Positions 27,080-34,006 of a stretch of DNA of 64,000 nt are shown in pieces. The notes beneath the pieces are model-generated. The model was not told the DNA's origin. It was given only the letters and a program-made list of their open reading frames with translations, and did no database searches. The translations under genes and the position numbers were made by a program. Within the stretch, counting starts at the first letter, position 1; each line of letters starts with the position of its first letter. Source of the DNA: an uncultured Sulfurovum sp. (GTDB lineage: Bacteria > Campylobacterota > Campylobacteria > Campylobacterales > Sulfurovaceae); assembly GCA_902727855.1 (NCBI GenBank), contig CACVAS010000020.1, positions 101,740-165,739 on the forward strand, given 5' to 3'.

Positions 27080-27543
27080 GAACGTGCTAATTTCATAATA
27101 ATTAATAGCGAAAAGTATAGTGCCACAGCATGCCACAAAAGAAAAAACCCTATCCAAAACATCACAAATAGCTCACCCAAAAAGTATGAAAGTACCAAAC
27201 TCACTATTGATAAGATTGCTGCTATAAACCCTATGTGTATCATTGTATTGGATTGAGGCTCATAAATACGTATATATATCATCACAAGAAGTGTCAATGT
27301 TATCATAGAAGTAAACAAATCTATATGTATCTTTTCTAAGAGTGTATCTAACAGCATTCGCTCAACAAATGCCTCTTCATTCCCTAAGATGGACTCTGAT
27401 GCACTCTCAAAAGTTAAGCCTATTTGGTAATGATGTAACACTACATTTGAGAATAAAAAAAGTACAAGTATTGCCACAAACATGAGCACCAACATCTTTA
27501 ACAGTGGATTGTGTGCTAACTCTTTAGTGACCAAAAACTTCAT
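27076..27543 (-). CDS. Membrane protein of flavin module
   Basis: A 155-residue protein with one N-terminal helix (about 16-35), a periplasmic loop with HHYQIGLTFESASESILGN, and three further helices to the C-terminus. A family is not recognised. It lies 9 bp after the FMN-binding protein gene and overlaps the next membrane gene (ATGA), so the three form one operon. Membrane anchoring of an electron path to the periplasmic flavoprotein is a plausible role. Confidence 0.6.
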   Translation of the reverse strand: MKFLVTKELAHNPLLKMLVLMFVAILVLFLFSNVVLHHYQIGLTFESASESILGNEEAFVERMLLDTLLEKIHIDLFTSMITLTLLVMIYIRIYEPQSNTMIHIGFIAAILSIVSLVLSYFLGELFVMFWIGFFLLWHAVALYFSLLIIMKLARS

Positions 27544-27552
27544 AGTAACTGC

Positions 27553-28086
27553 CTAATTTTTCTCTCTAGAAACAATAGCCAATGCGATACGAGCCGCATC
27601 CGATAATGCTCTAGCAGACATTGTCGCTCCAGATATCATAGGAATATCTTTATTCACAAAAAGGTTCTTATCGTTGACTTTTCCATGAAAGACTTCTAGC
27701 CAAGTGCTATTAGGTTTGTATTCTGAAGGCTCTTTAAAACTAAGTATCTCTATACTTTGTATACTCTCATCTTTTGCTATAACATAAAGTATGGTAGCTT
27801 TTTTTGTTCGTATCCTTTGGGTAAGTAATACCCCATAGCCTTTTACATTTTGACCCTCTTTGGCAACATAAAAACGCATTTTAGAGGAGTCTATTTTTGC
27901 TTTAGCCATCTTTTGAAGTCTAGTTTTTTCACTGTTTGTAAGTAGAATGTTTTTTTGTAAAACGGTTGCACTCTTACCAAAAGCATCTGCAAAAATCTCC
28001 TTAAGAGATATGCCCTCTTTTGTATGGGCCAACGTTATAAAAAGAAATAGTCCCATCATTATTTTATTCATATTACTCTTTTTCAT
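27553..28086 (-). CDS. Periplasmic FMN-binding protein, ApbE-flavinylated
   Basis: A 177-residue exported protein of the FMN_bind (RnfG/NqrC C-terminal) type. A signal sequence (about 1-22) precedes the domain. The flavinylation motif is clear: D147-I-P-M-I-S152-G-A-T155-M-S, with Thr155 the expected FMN attachment site for ApbE. Unlike RnfG it stands outside an Rnf/Nqr operon, and is followed by two small membrane genes. Its 5' region carries Fur-box-like palindromes, which suggests iron-responsive expression and an electron-transfer role such as metal reduction; the latter is inference. Confidence 0.85.
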   Translation of the reverse strand: MKKSNMNKIMMGLFLFITLAHTKEGISLKEIFADAFGKSATVLQKNILLTNSEKTRLQKMAKAKIDSSKMRFYVAKEGQNVKGYGVLLTQRIRTKKATILYVIAKDESIQSIEILSFKEPSEYKPNSTWLEVFHGKVNDKNLFVNKDIPMISGATMSARALSDAARIALAIVSREKN

Positions 28087-28132
28087 ACTAAATTTTTTGA
28101 AGTATACTTTTTTTCTCTTAATTTAAAGTAAA

Positions 28133-28147
28133 TGATAATTGATTTCA
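28133..28147. promoter_or_regulatory. Fur-box-like site near flavoprotein gene
   Basis: TGATAATTGATTTCA agrees with 11 of 14 informative positions of the 7-1-7 Fur consensus (TGATAAT-N-ATTATCA), 47 bp before the FMN-binding gene start. Weaker than the second site. Confidence 0.4.
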
Positions 28148-28219
28148 TTATTTTACTTTAAGTTACACATGTTACTATGCGAACGAAACCAATTAAGACA
28201 AAAAATGTCTTAATTAAAA

Positions 28220-28234
28220 TGATAACGATTATTA
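28220..28234. promoter_or_regulatory. Fur-box-like site near porin gene
   Basis: TGATAACGATTATTA matches 12 of 14 informative Fur-consensus positions. It lies within a wider inverted repeat, AATGATAA (28218-28225), 12-bp spacer, TTATCATT (28238-28245), 67 bp before the porin ATG. It is placed to control the porin and possibly the divergent flavin operon. Confidence 0.55.
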
Positions 28235-28300
28235 TACTTATCATTATTTAAGTTTACATTATATACAATGCAAAAAATATTCTAAGATAAAAGGAAAGAC

Positions 28301-29371
28301 ATGAAAACAATTACAAATACACTACTAAGTTTAGCTGCACTCACTGCTATTATACAAGCAGAAGGAAATATTGATACCCTAACACCACTTACAGAGGTTA
28401 TACCTGAAGTACAAGGGTCTGCCTTAGATAAAATCTCTTTTGGTGGGTATGGTAAGATGGACTATACTAACTACCTCGATAAAGATGGCTCAGATAAACT
28501 AGATATCTATAGATTTATTATGTATGTAGGGTATCAGTTTACCGATAACATTAAATTGGTCTCTGAACTCGAATGGGAACATGGAGGACGAGAATCAACA
28601 GGCGGATATGGTATTGTAGAACAAGCCTACATAGACTTTAAAGTCAATGAAGCACTCTCTGTAAAAGTGGGACACTTCATCGTACCTGTAGGTATGGTAA
28701 ACCTTTATCACGAGCCAACAGCATTTTATTCTGTAGCACGTCCTGAGACTGAAAAATACATCATCCCATCTACATGGCACGAAAATGGTCTTATGGCACA
28801 TGGTAAACTCGCAGATGGTTTCTCTTACCAAGCTGGTATTGTAGCAGGACTTAATGCAGTAGATGATGATAGTGCTGCCATAAACAATATTAGAAGTATG
28901 CGTCAAAGTGGTCAAAAGTCAAAAGCAGAAGACTTTGCAGTCGTTGCACGACTAGACTATAATGGTGCAGGTTTTAACCTTGGTGGTTCATACTTTACAG
29001 GTGATGCAGGACAAGGAGCAGAAGGAGTAGATGTCTCTACTACCGTAGCAGAGATACATGCAGGGTTCAACTATGAAGGCTTGAATGTCAAAGGTCTATA
29101 TGCTATCAATGAAATAGATGGCAATCAAGATACTAACACTAAAGGTGCAGGTTACTACGTAATGGCAGGTTATACACTAGGTGAATTCACACCGTTTGCA
29201 CAATATGAAGCATACACAAAAGATGACAACGCAGATGACATTAAAATTACAACTGTCGGTCTAAACTACAACCCAACACCAAATGTTGTACTTAAAGCTG
29301 ACTACGTCATGTACGACAAACGTGGCACAGATGACAACAGATTTGAACTGGGTATGGGTTATAACTTCTAA
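28301..29371 (+). CDS. Outer-membrane porin (phosphate-porin-like)
   Basis: A 356-residue beta-barrel protein with a signal peptide (about 1-20). It opens with FGGYGKMDYTNYLDKDG and ends in an aromatic F (GMGYNF), the outer-membrane assembly signal. Alternating strands such as YQFTDNIKLVSELEWEHGG and VKVGHFIVPVGMVN resemble the O/P-like porin group. The substrate is unknown; the Fur-like sites upstream and the neighbouring flavoprotein suggest uptake related to iron. An AAGGA site lies 8 nt before the ATG. Confidence 0.8.
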   Translation: MKTITNTLLSLAALTAIIQAEGNIDTLTPLTEVIPEVQGSALDKISFGGYGKMDYTNYLDKDGSDKLDIYRFIMYVGYQFTDNIKLVSELEWEHGGRESTGGYGIVEQAYIDFKVNEALSVKVGHFIVPVGMVNLYHEPTAFYSVARPETEKYIIPSTWHENGLMAHGKLADGFSYQAGIVAGLNAVDDDSAAINNIRSMRQSGQKSKAEDFAVVARLDYNGAGFNLGGSYFTGDAGQGAEGVDVSTTVAEIHAGFNYEGLNVKGLYAINEIDGNQDTNTKGAGYYVMAGYTLGEFTPFAQYEAYTKDDNADDIKITTVGLNYNPTPNVVLKADYVMYDKRGTDDNRFELGMGYNF

Positions 29372-29400
29372 AACTCTCTCAAATCTACAGTATTTTATAC

Positions 29401-29419
29401 GGTGGGCAACTAGCCCACC
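29401..29419. terminator. Hairpin downstream of porin gene
   Basis: GGTGGGC, 5-nt loop, GCCCACC: a GC-rich 7-bp stem 30 nt after the porin stop. There is no T-run on the plus strand; it may serve as terminator or mRNA-stabilising hairpin. Confidence 0.45.
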
Positions 29420-29499
29420 AAAACGCTACACAGGGCAATGAATATATTTATAATCGATGTATCAACATGGTATTACCTTGTATGATAATATGGAAATCT

Positions 29500-30294
29500 T
29501 TACCTAACACCTATAGTGTATTCTTGATATATACGCATATCTATCAATGTATTTAATGATGAGTTTACATCTATATAGAACTGTTGTTCTATCTTACTTT
29601 CGACCTCATAAGAATATATCATCTCTGTTTTCCCAGCTACTGAAGAAGCATACTTTAAAACTTCTTCTAATTCATCAAGCGTAAAATTTTGATAATACAC
29701 CCCAAAAATAATTGGTGTATATTCTTTTAATAGTATTTTCAATTCTTCTAAGTCTATTTTTTTATCTTCATCTAAGGAATCTTCTACTGAATGCAAAAGA
29801 TTTTTTGCATATTCAAATTCTAAGTTAGCTACATTAAAGGAATTAATAATAGCTCTAATTAGTTGTAGTTTATCTTCGGTTAAAATGCCACTATTTACCA
29901 GTTGTTTATACCTTTTTCTAATCTCATCTTCACTTAAAATATGTGATATATTAATTTCTTTTGCATACTTTTGGCCCACCTTAGTTTTATAAAATGACAT
30001 CATGTCATTATAAAGGTTTGGTGCTAAACTTGAGAATATATCAAAATAAATCTTTATATATTTGGGATTAGCTACAAATTCTTGAAAGGTTTTAGTAATC
30101 AATGGGTTAACCATATTTTTTTCAAGATGTAAAGATAAGACAAGTCTATTGTATTTAACTTTTGTCTGTTGAAAATATATGTCTAACTCTTTAGAAATAT
30201 CCAAATATGACATAACTTCTCGTTCTTTTATAGTACTGTGGGCGGCAGAGCTAAAAAAGATGATACTGACAACTATATATATTATTTTCATCAT
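29500..30294 (-). CDS. Exported hypothetical protein adjacent to RHS tip remnant
   Basis: A 264-residue protein with a signal peptide (about 1-20) and an all-helical mature part. The segment LYNDMMSFYKTKVGQKYAKEI weakly recalls DUF2059. No enzymatic motif was seen. It begins 6 bp after the stop of a 54-codon RHS-derived fragment, the position usually taken by an immunity gene in RHS loci; that role is inference. Confidence 0.5.
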   Translation of the reverse strand: MMKIIYIVVSIIFFSSAAHSTIKEREVMSYLDISKELDIYFQQTKVKYNRLVLSLHLEKNMVNPLITKTFQEFVANPKYIKIYFDIFSSLAPNLYNDMMSFYKTKVGQKYAKEINISHILSEDEIRKRYKQLVNSGILTEDKLQLIRAIINSFNVANLEFEYAKNLLHSVEDSLDEDKKIDLEELKILLKEYTPIIFGVYYQNFTLDELEEVLKYASSVAGKTEMIYSYEVESKIEQQFYIDVNSSLNTLIDMRIYQEYTIGVR

Positions 30295-30300
30295 AATTAT

Positions 30301-30465
30301 TTACTTACAACTATCTGGTAATAGGTCAAAGAATGTAAACATTGTATCAAGAGTTGCTCTTTCCCATGTCACTGAGTGGGTGATGGTTGCTAAGACTTGA
30401 TTGGCGTTGTCCATAGTTTGAGAAGACATCAATGCTGATAATGAGACTCTTGTGTTTACTGACAT
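30301..30465 (-). pseudogene. RHS-derived tip remnant A (54 codons)
   Basis: A short ORF whose first 30 residues (MSVNTRVSLSALMSS..., ending in ATITH) match the start of the RHS core ORF at 32342-33037 with only two differences. After ATITH it diverges to a 24-residue unrelated tail ending LLPDSCK. There is no ribosome site, and a TAA lies two codons upstream in frame. It is best read as a remnant of an RHS gene fused to a different tail. The following gene starts 6 bp downstream. Confidence 0.55.
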
Positions 30466-30480
30466 AGGTTATTTTAGCGT
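30381..30480. repeat. 100-bp direct repeat, copy A
   Basis: 97 of 100 bases identical to 32953-33052 in the same orientation. It covers the start of the RHS-derived ORF and about 15 bp upstream. The last 30 bp and the next 25 bp are also repeated at 33911-33965. Confidence 0.85.
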
Positions 30481-30498
30481 AGCTTGGCTGAGGTATGG

Positions 30499-30521
30499 GC
30501 TACCACGTGCAACGTGGGAGC
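30499..30521. repeat. Imperfect stem-loop beside repeat copy A
   Basis: GCTACCACGT, 3-nt loop, ACGTGGGAGC (9 of 10 bases pair). The equivalent place beside repeat copy C has a 10-bp perfect stem with a different apex but the same base (GCTACCA). Confidence 0.5.
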
Positions 30522-30556
30522 CAGTGAAGCCACAAGTGCTGAACTATCACCAATAA

Positions 30557-30814
30557 TCATTTTAAAATATGCTTTACTCTAGTAACTTCATCTACTATGT
30601 CATAATCGTGAATTACAGGTATATGGTGCTTACTAACAAGACTCATAAATTCATAAATATCTACAGAAAGCATTTTTGCACCTTGGGCTAAAGAAATTTG
30701 ATGAGATGTATACAGTTCCAATGCAAGTTTCTCTTTTAGAAGCTTACTAAGGCTTTGTTCTGTCTCATTAATACCGAAAAATATATTGTCTGGTATATTG
30801 ATTGCTAAATTCAT
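30557..30814 (-). CDS. UPF0175-family protein (putative antitoxin)
   Basis: An 85-residue protein typical of UPF0175: MNLAINIPDNIFF at the start, a helix with LLKEKLALELYTSHQISLAQ and a helix-turn-helix-like segment GAKMLSVDIYEFMSLVSKH, ending near a conserved IPVI-Y-D. UPF0175 proteins are usually antitoxins paired with PIN-domain (DUF3368) toxins. No toxin gene follows in the 90 bp before the RHS repeat, so this copy is orphaned. Confidence 0.75.
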   Translation of the reverse strand: MNLAINIPDNIFFGINETEQSLSKLLKEKLALELYTSHQISLAQGAKMLSVDIYEFMSLVSKHHIPVIHDYDIVDEVTRVKHILK

Positions 30815-30913
30815 AATTGCTTCTCCTTGCTTTAGAGTAAATTATATCATAATCTTTTTGCTTAGTTTGAACTGATTGGTTAGATTTGAGATTTAATTTT
30901 TGCATTATACGTA

Positions 30914-31752
30914 GTGATAATGATAACTCATTTCCTACTCCTCTTTACCACTCCATGTACAGCAGGTTGTGATATACACAATACTTTAGCAATCATATGC
31001 TGAGAATACCCTTTCTCTATGGCTTGCAGTATCATCTTGTTTCTCTCTTGCATATTACGTATATTTTCAAAGAGTTTTTGACACTCTTTTTGTTGTGGTC
31101 TATTATCTACATTGGGAGCTTCTACTAGAGATGATGCTTTTTTAAGCTCTTGGAGTTTATTGTAGTCAACAGGGTTGGTTAAAAATGCTTCTATCGCTTC
31201 TATGTCATCTTTATAATTTTTTACTATCCATGACTGCTGTAAACACTCTGGTATCTCTTGGTAGTTTAAAAAGTAATGGTAAGAGCTGTAAGGGTACTCT
31301 GCTATATCTTTTACCATATTTGCTTTTAGTGGGTTTTGTTCTATGTAGCACATAAGTGTATAGAAGTAAGCCTCATCTGTCACATACCACGATTTAAAAC
31401 GTCCTTGCCATAGGTGACCTGCTCTTTTATATTTTTTATTGAAATATATAGAATAATTCATGTTTAGCTGTCGCATGAACTTAGAGAGGTTTTCATTTTG
31501 TATTTCTAGTAGTAGATGGTAATGGTTACCCATAAGGCAATAGTTATGAATAGTCATACCAAAGTCTGTTACATAAAAGCACATCAACTCTTCAAAGTAC
31601 TCATAATCAGCCAACTCTTTAAAGATAGTCATCTGTGCCACACCTCTGTTGATGATGTGGTACTTTCCTGCTAGTTCTATACGAGGTTTTCTAGGCATAC
31701 CTTACTCCTTGTTAAAAGTATAACAGATATGAGATTAAGTTATCATTATCAC
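30914..31752 (-). mobile_element. RayT-type single-gene element with terminal inverted repeats
   Basis: The RayT transposase gene is bounded by a perfect 15-bp inverted repeat: GTGATAATGATAACT at 30914-30928 (touching the stop codon) and its complement at 31738-31752. Both ends lie at the edges of the gene, so the segment may be a mobile or formerly mobile unit about 0.84 kb long. No target-site duplication was seen. Confidence 0.55.
30928..31698 (-). CDS. REP-associated tyrosine transposase (RayT, Y1_Tnp)
   Basis: A 256-residue HUH/Y1 nuclease of the RayT group, related to IS200/IS605 TnpA. It starts with MPRKPRIELAGKYHIINRG, contains the metal-binding NHYHLLLE (HxH) after NYCLMG, and the catalytic tyrosine region YFYTLMCYIEQNPLKA. 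The C-terminal DnaA-like helix-turn-helix contains GYSQHMIAKVLCISQPAVHGVVKRS. RayT proteins act on palindromic REP sequences in single-stranded form. Confidence 0.9.
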   Translation of the reverse strand: MPRKPRIELAGKYHIINRGVAQMTIFKELADYEYFEELMCFYVTDFGMTIHNYCLMGNHYHLLLEIQNENLSKFMRQLNMNYSIYFNKKYKRAGHLWQGRFKSWYVTDEAYFYTLMCYIEQNPLKANMVKDIAEYPYSSYHYFLNYQEIPECLQQSWIVKNYKDDIEAIEAFLTNPVDYNKLQELKKASSLVEAPNVDNRPQQKECQKLFENIRNMQERNKMILQAIEKGYSQHMIAKVLCISQPAVHGVVKRSRK

Positions 31753-31753
31753 C

Positions 31754-31807
31754 TGACCCCCTAGACTCCTGACCCTTAGACTTCTTGTCATCTGACACTT
31801 AGACTTA
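31754..31807. repeat. Three short direct repeats upstream of RayT
   Basis: Units close to TGACCCTTAGACTTC start at 31754, 31770 and 31793. They lie just outside the right inverted repeat of the RayT element. Significance is unknown. Confidence 0.4.
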
Positions 31808-31820
31808 TGCCTTCTATACT

Positions 31821-32345
31821 TTAATTGCATATACCTTTCAATACCTTTTGAATAGTTTCTTTATTGCCAGAAGATAAGGATATTTTTATATCATCAAAAT
31901 ATAATGTAGCAGTTTTCATATTTTCCTCATGATAATAATACACAGAACAACTGTTAATTTTATCTTTTGTAAGGATAAAAGAAGTATTTAATACAGCTAT
32001 ATATTCCTTGTATGTACTGTGTGGAATTTTCCACGCATCAACACTTAAAGAATTATACGCATCACCTGATGTTGGATTAAAAAAAAAGATATATAACTTT
32101 TCATTATTTTTTTCTAATCTATATCTTGAGAATTTTGATAGTTTTATTGGAGAAAAAACATCTTGCTTTGTTTCATTATTTAGTTCAACCTGATACAAAT
32201 ATGAATTTATAGGAGCATTAATTTTTATCCCATTTAATACAAAATATTTTGGATGAAAAAAACCATTTTTATAGACAGTAACAAATAGAGAAATTCCTAA
32301 AACGAGTAATAAATATTTTGCTATTTTAAAAATATAATGTTTCAT
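31821..32345 (-). CDS. Candidate immunity protein for RHS tip B
   Basis: A 174-residue protein with an N-terminal membrane helix (about 8-26, YLLLVLGISLFVTVY) and a soluble, probably periplasmic, remainder with two cysteines. No family was recognised. Its start overlaps the stop of the RHS core/tip ORF by 4 bp, the classic place for the cognate immunity gene. The membrane anchor suggests protection in the periplasm, if the tip acts there. This role is inferred from position only. Confidence 0.55.
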   Translation of the reverse strand: MKHYIFKIAKYLLLVLGISLFVTVYKNGFFHPKYFVLNGIKINAPINSYLYQVELNNETKQDVFSPIKLSKFSRYRLEKNNEKLYIFFFNPTSGDAYNSLSVDAWKIPHSTYKEYIAVLNTSFILTKDKINSCSVYYYHEENMKTATLYFDDIKISLSSGNKETIQKVLKGICN

Positions 32346-33037
32346 GGTACCAACATATCCAATAAATCTTTTTGTCCACGTTCGACAAATAATTTTTTAC
32401 ACTTCTTCCTAAGTTGTTCAATCTCAATTGCACACTCTAATGCAGAATAGCAGCCACAATCATAATTTTTTATAAGTTTTTTACATTCTTTACCTAAAAA
32501 ATAATAGTAAAAATACTTTGTATATGGGTCAATAGTATCTCTAGATTCATTTACAATATCCCCAAACATTCCACCCCGCTTTAAGCCTAATGGATCCTTG
32601 AAATTTATAGGACTATTATGAATATATCGATAAAAGTTAAAATCTGTAGAATTAAATTCTATCGGATCCTCCCCTAAAAACCTCTGAATACTAGCATCAT
32701 AATACCGAGCCCTATAATAATAAAGCTCATCCGTATCCAATTCCCTACCCGTATAAGCATAAGGGTTATTGGTCTGTGTTGTTTTGCTATGGTCTGTTAT
32801 GGTTCCATAATGGTTATCATAAGTAAAACTCTCTACAACTTGACCACTACTGTCTGTTAGTGCAATGATTGAGCCTTGATGGTCTCTATGGTAATAAAAC
32901 GTTCCATTGTCATTAGTAATACTTAATGGCGTATCTATACTCTCATCATGCGTGATGGTTGCTATGACTTGATTGGCGTTGTCCATAGTTTCAGAAGACA
33001 TCAATGCTGATAATGAGACTCTTGTATTTACTGACAT
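32342..33037 (-). CDS. Orphan RHS core C-terminus with variable tip B
   Basis: A 231-residue truncated RHS protein. It contains an RHS repeat (FYYHRDHQGSIIALTDSSG and SFTYDNHYG), the conserved core end (PYAYTGRELDTDELYYYRAR, then RYYDASIQRFLGEDP), and the hypervariable junction DPLGL (about residue 153). The tip beyond DPLGL is about 77 residues with five cysteines and no known toxin fold. The N-terminal shell of a full RHS protein is missing; TAA lies two codons before the first ATG. It is a cassette-like or orphan tip, with the candidate immunity gene overlapping at 4 bp. Confidence 0.75.
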   Translation of the reverse strand: MSVNTRVSLSALMSSETMDNANQVIATITHDESIDTPLSITNDNGTFYYHRDHQGSIIALTDSSGQVVESFTYDNHYGTITDHSKTTQTNNPYAYTGRELDTDELYYYRARYYDASIQRFLGEDPIEFNSTDFNFYRYIHNSPINFKDPLGLKRGGMFGDIVNESRDTIDPYTKYFYYYFLGKECKKLIKNYDCGCYSALECAIEIEQLRKKCKKLFVERGQKDLLDMLVP

Positions 33038-33052
33038 AGGTTATTTTAGCGT
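32953..33052. repeat. 100-bp direct repeat, copy B
   Basis: The partner of 30381-30480 (97% identical). It spans the first codons of the RHS core ORF and extends about 15 bp upstream of its ATG. Confidence 0.85.
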
Positions 33053-33380
33053 GTTTTCACTTTGAGGTGTTGTGTATGCTACCTCTGAAGCGTGGCAGAT
33101 AGACAGAGTTAAGGATTTAGTTGTCGTTCTTACCAGACCACCTACACTCTACACTTTGAGGAAAGCTCAAATGGGAGAAACTCTAATGATAATGAAATTT
33201 TTTTATTTTCTCACATAGGTTTTTTAGTGTGTCTTGGCTTTGGAGAATAATTTAAACTAACTAACTACCAAATATCAATATGTACTCCCACGCAGAAGCG
33301 ATAGCAAGGAGAGGAATATCGCCGATGATAAGGTAAGGAAAATTAGAAATTAGAGGTCAGTTACCACATCACCCTTTGCG
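33053..33380. other. Non-coding stretch with decayed repeat sequence
   Basis: About 330 bp between the tip B ORF and the 106-residue gene. It contains a decayed copy of the repeat core (CATAGGTTTTTTAGTGT near 33214-33230) and two CACTTTGAGG motifs (about 33058 and 33158). No ORF or promoter was recognised; it looks like recombination debris. Confidence 0.45.
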
Positions 33381-33701
33381 TTAAAAAAATATGTGGTGTA
33401 GAATATTTGAATTGATTTGTAAAATTAAATTTACTACTATAATAAATAATCCAATTACTTGATAATTACTATAGGATATTGTAAGACCATCTTCCTGAAA
33501 TTTTTCATATGCTTTATTTGACCAAAGTACAAGGTGAAGTATAATAATAAATAAGGCTGAAAATATTGATTTTATTAGAATATAATCTTTTTCATTGGGA
33601 TTTATATATGTACCAATAAAAAAAGATATTCCCAGTATAAAAATCATAATTATTTTCAACTTTATCAATTTTGATATTCCTCTATTCATTTTTACAATCA
33701 C
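33381..33701 (-). CDS. Candidate immunity protein for RHS tip C
   Basis: A 106-residue membrane protein with three hydrophobic helices (about 14-30, 41-60 and 84-103). It starts with GTG at 33701 or the ATG at 33689; either overlaps the end of the glycine-rich RHS fragment, as an immunity gene would. No homologous family was recognised. A polytopic immunity protein would fit a pore-forming tip, and the upstream fragment has a glycine-zipper-like helix; this is inference. Confidence 0.5.
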   Translation of the reverse strand: MIVKMNRGISKLIKLKIIMIFILGISFFIGTYINPNEKDYILIKSIFSALFIIILHLVLWSNKAYEKFQEDGLTISYSNYQVIGLFIIVVNLILQINSNILHHIFF

Positions 33702-33915
33702 AATCTATAGGAGTATAGACTGTATAATTTATATACTGTACAAAAAACTCACCTAATAATCCTTCAATTGCACCCAATACAGTACCTCTTGCTCCCCCAA
33801 TTCCCAAAAGAAAGCCTCCTACTCCACCGTAAAGACCATTTGCGAGTACATTAAAAAAAGTTAGATCTTGTCTATCTAGTTTTCCCGTACATGGATTGTA
33901 ATATGAGGTATGTGT
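33682..33915 (-). pseudogene. RHS-derived tip remnant C (glycine-zipper tail)
   Basis: About 76 codons with no start codon. It begins with TSYYNPCTGKLDRQDL, which looks like the end of an RHS core, then a hydrophobic Gly-rich segment (GGVGGFLLGIGGARG) and ends CDCKNE. An in-frame TAA sits just upstream (33916-33918), while the nearby MSVNT repeat start is in another frame. It is a detached tip, possibly of a membrane-inserting toxin. Confidence 0.55.
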
Positions 33916-33965
33916 TTACTGACATAGGTTATTTTAGCGTAGCTTGGCTGATGTATGGGCTACCA
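33911..33965. repeat. 55-bp repeat, copy C
   Basis: 54 of 55 bases match 30451-30505 in the same orientation. It covers the MSVNT codons, the upstream TAA and the base of the adjacent stem-loop. Confidence 0.8.
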
Positions 33966-33982
33966 TCGGGGACGATGGTAGC
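33959..33982. repeat. Perfect stem-loop beside repeat copy C
   Basis: GCTACCATCG, 4-nt loop GGGA, CGATGGTAGC. It could end the DUF4139 transcript, whose stop is 25 bp away, or belong to the repeat unit, since copy A has a similar hairpin with a different apex. Confidence 0.55.
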
Positions 33983-34006
33983 TAAAAAAACATCATCTAC
34001 TTCAAC

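Noticed and set aside
27080..27157. Longer start for the 135-residue flavin-module membrane protein
   Set aside because: The extension lies inside the upstream gene; the ATGA overlap at 27076-27079 is the natural coupled start.
30914..30928. GTGATAATGATAACT as a Fur box
   Set aside because: It matches only one arm of the Fur palindrome, and its exact complement lies at the other end of the RayT gene, so an element end is more likely.
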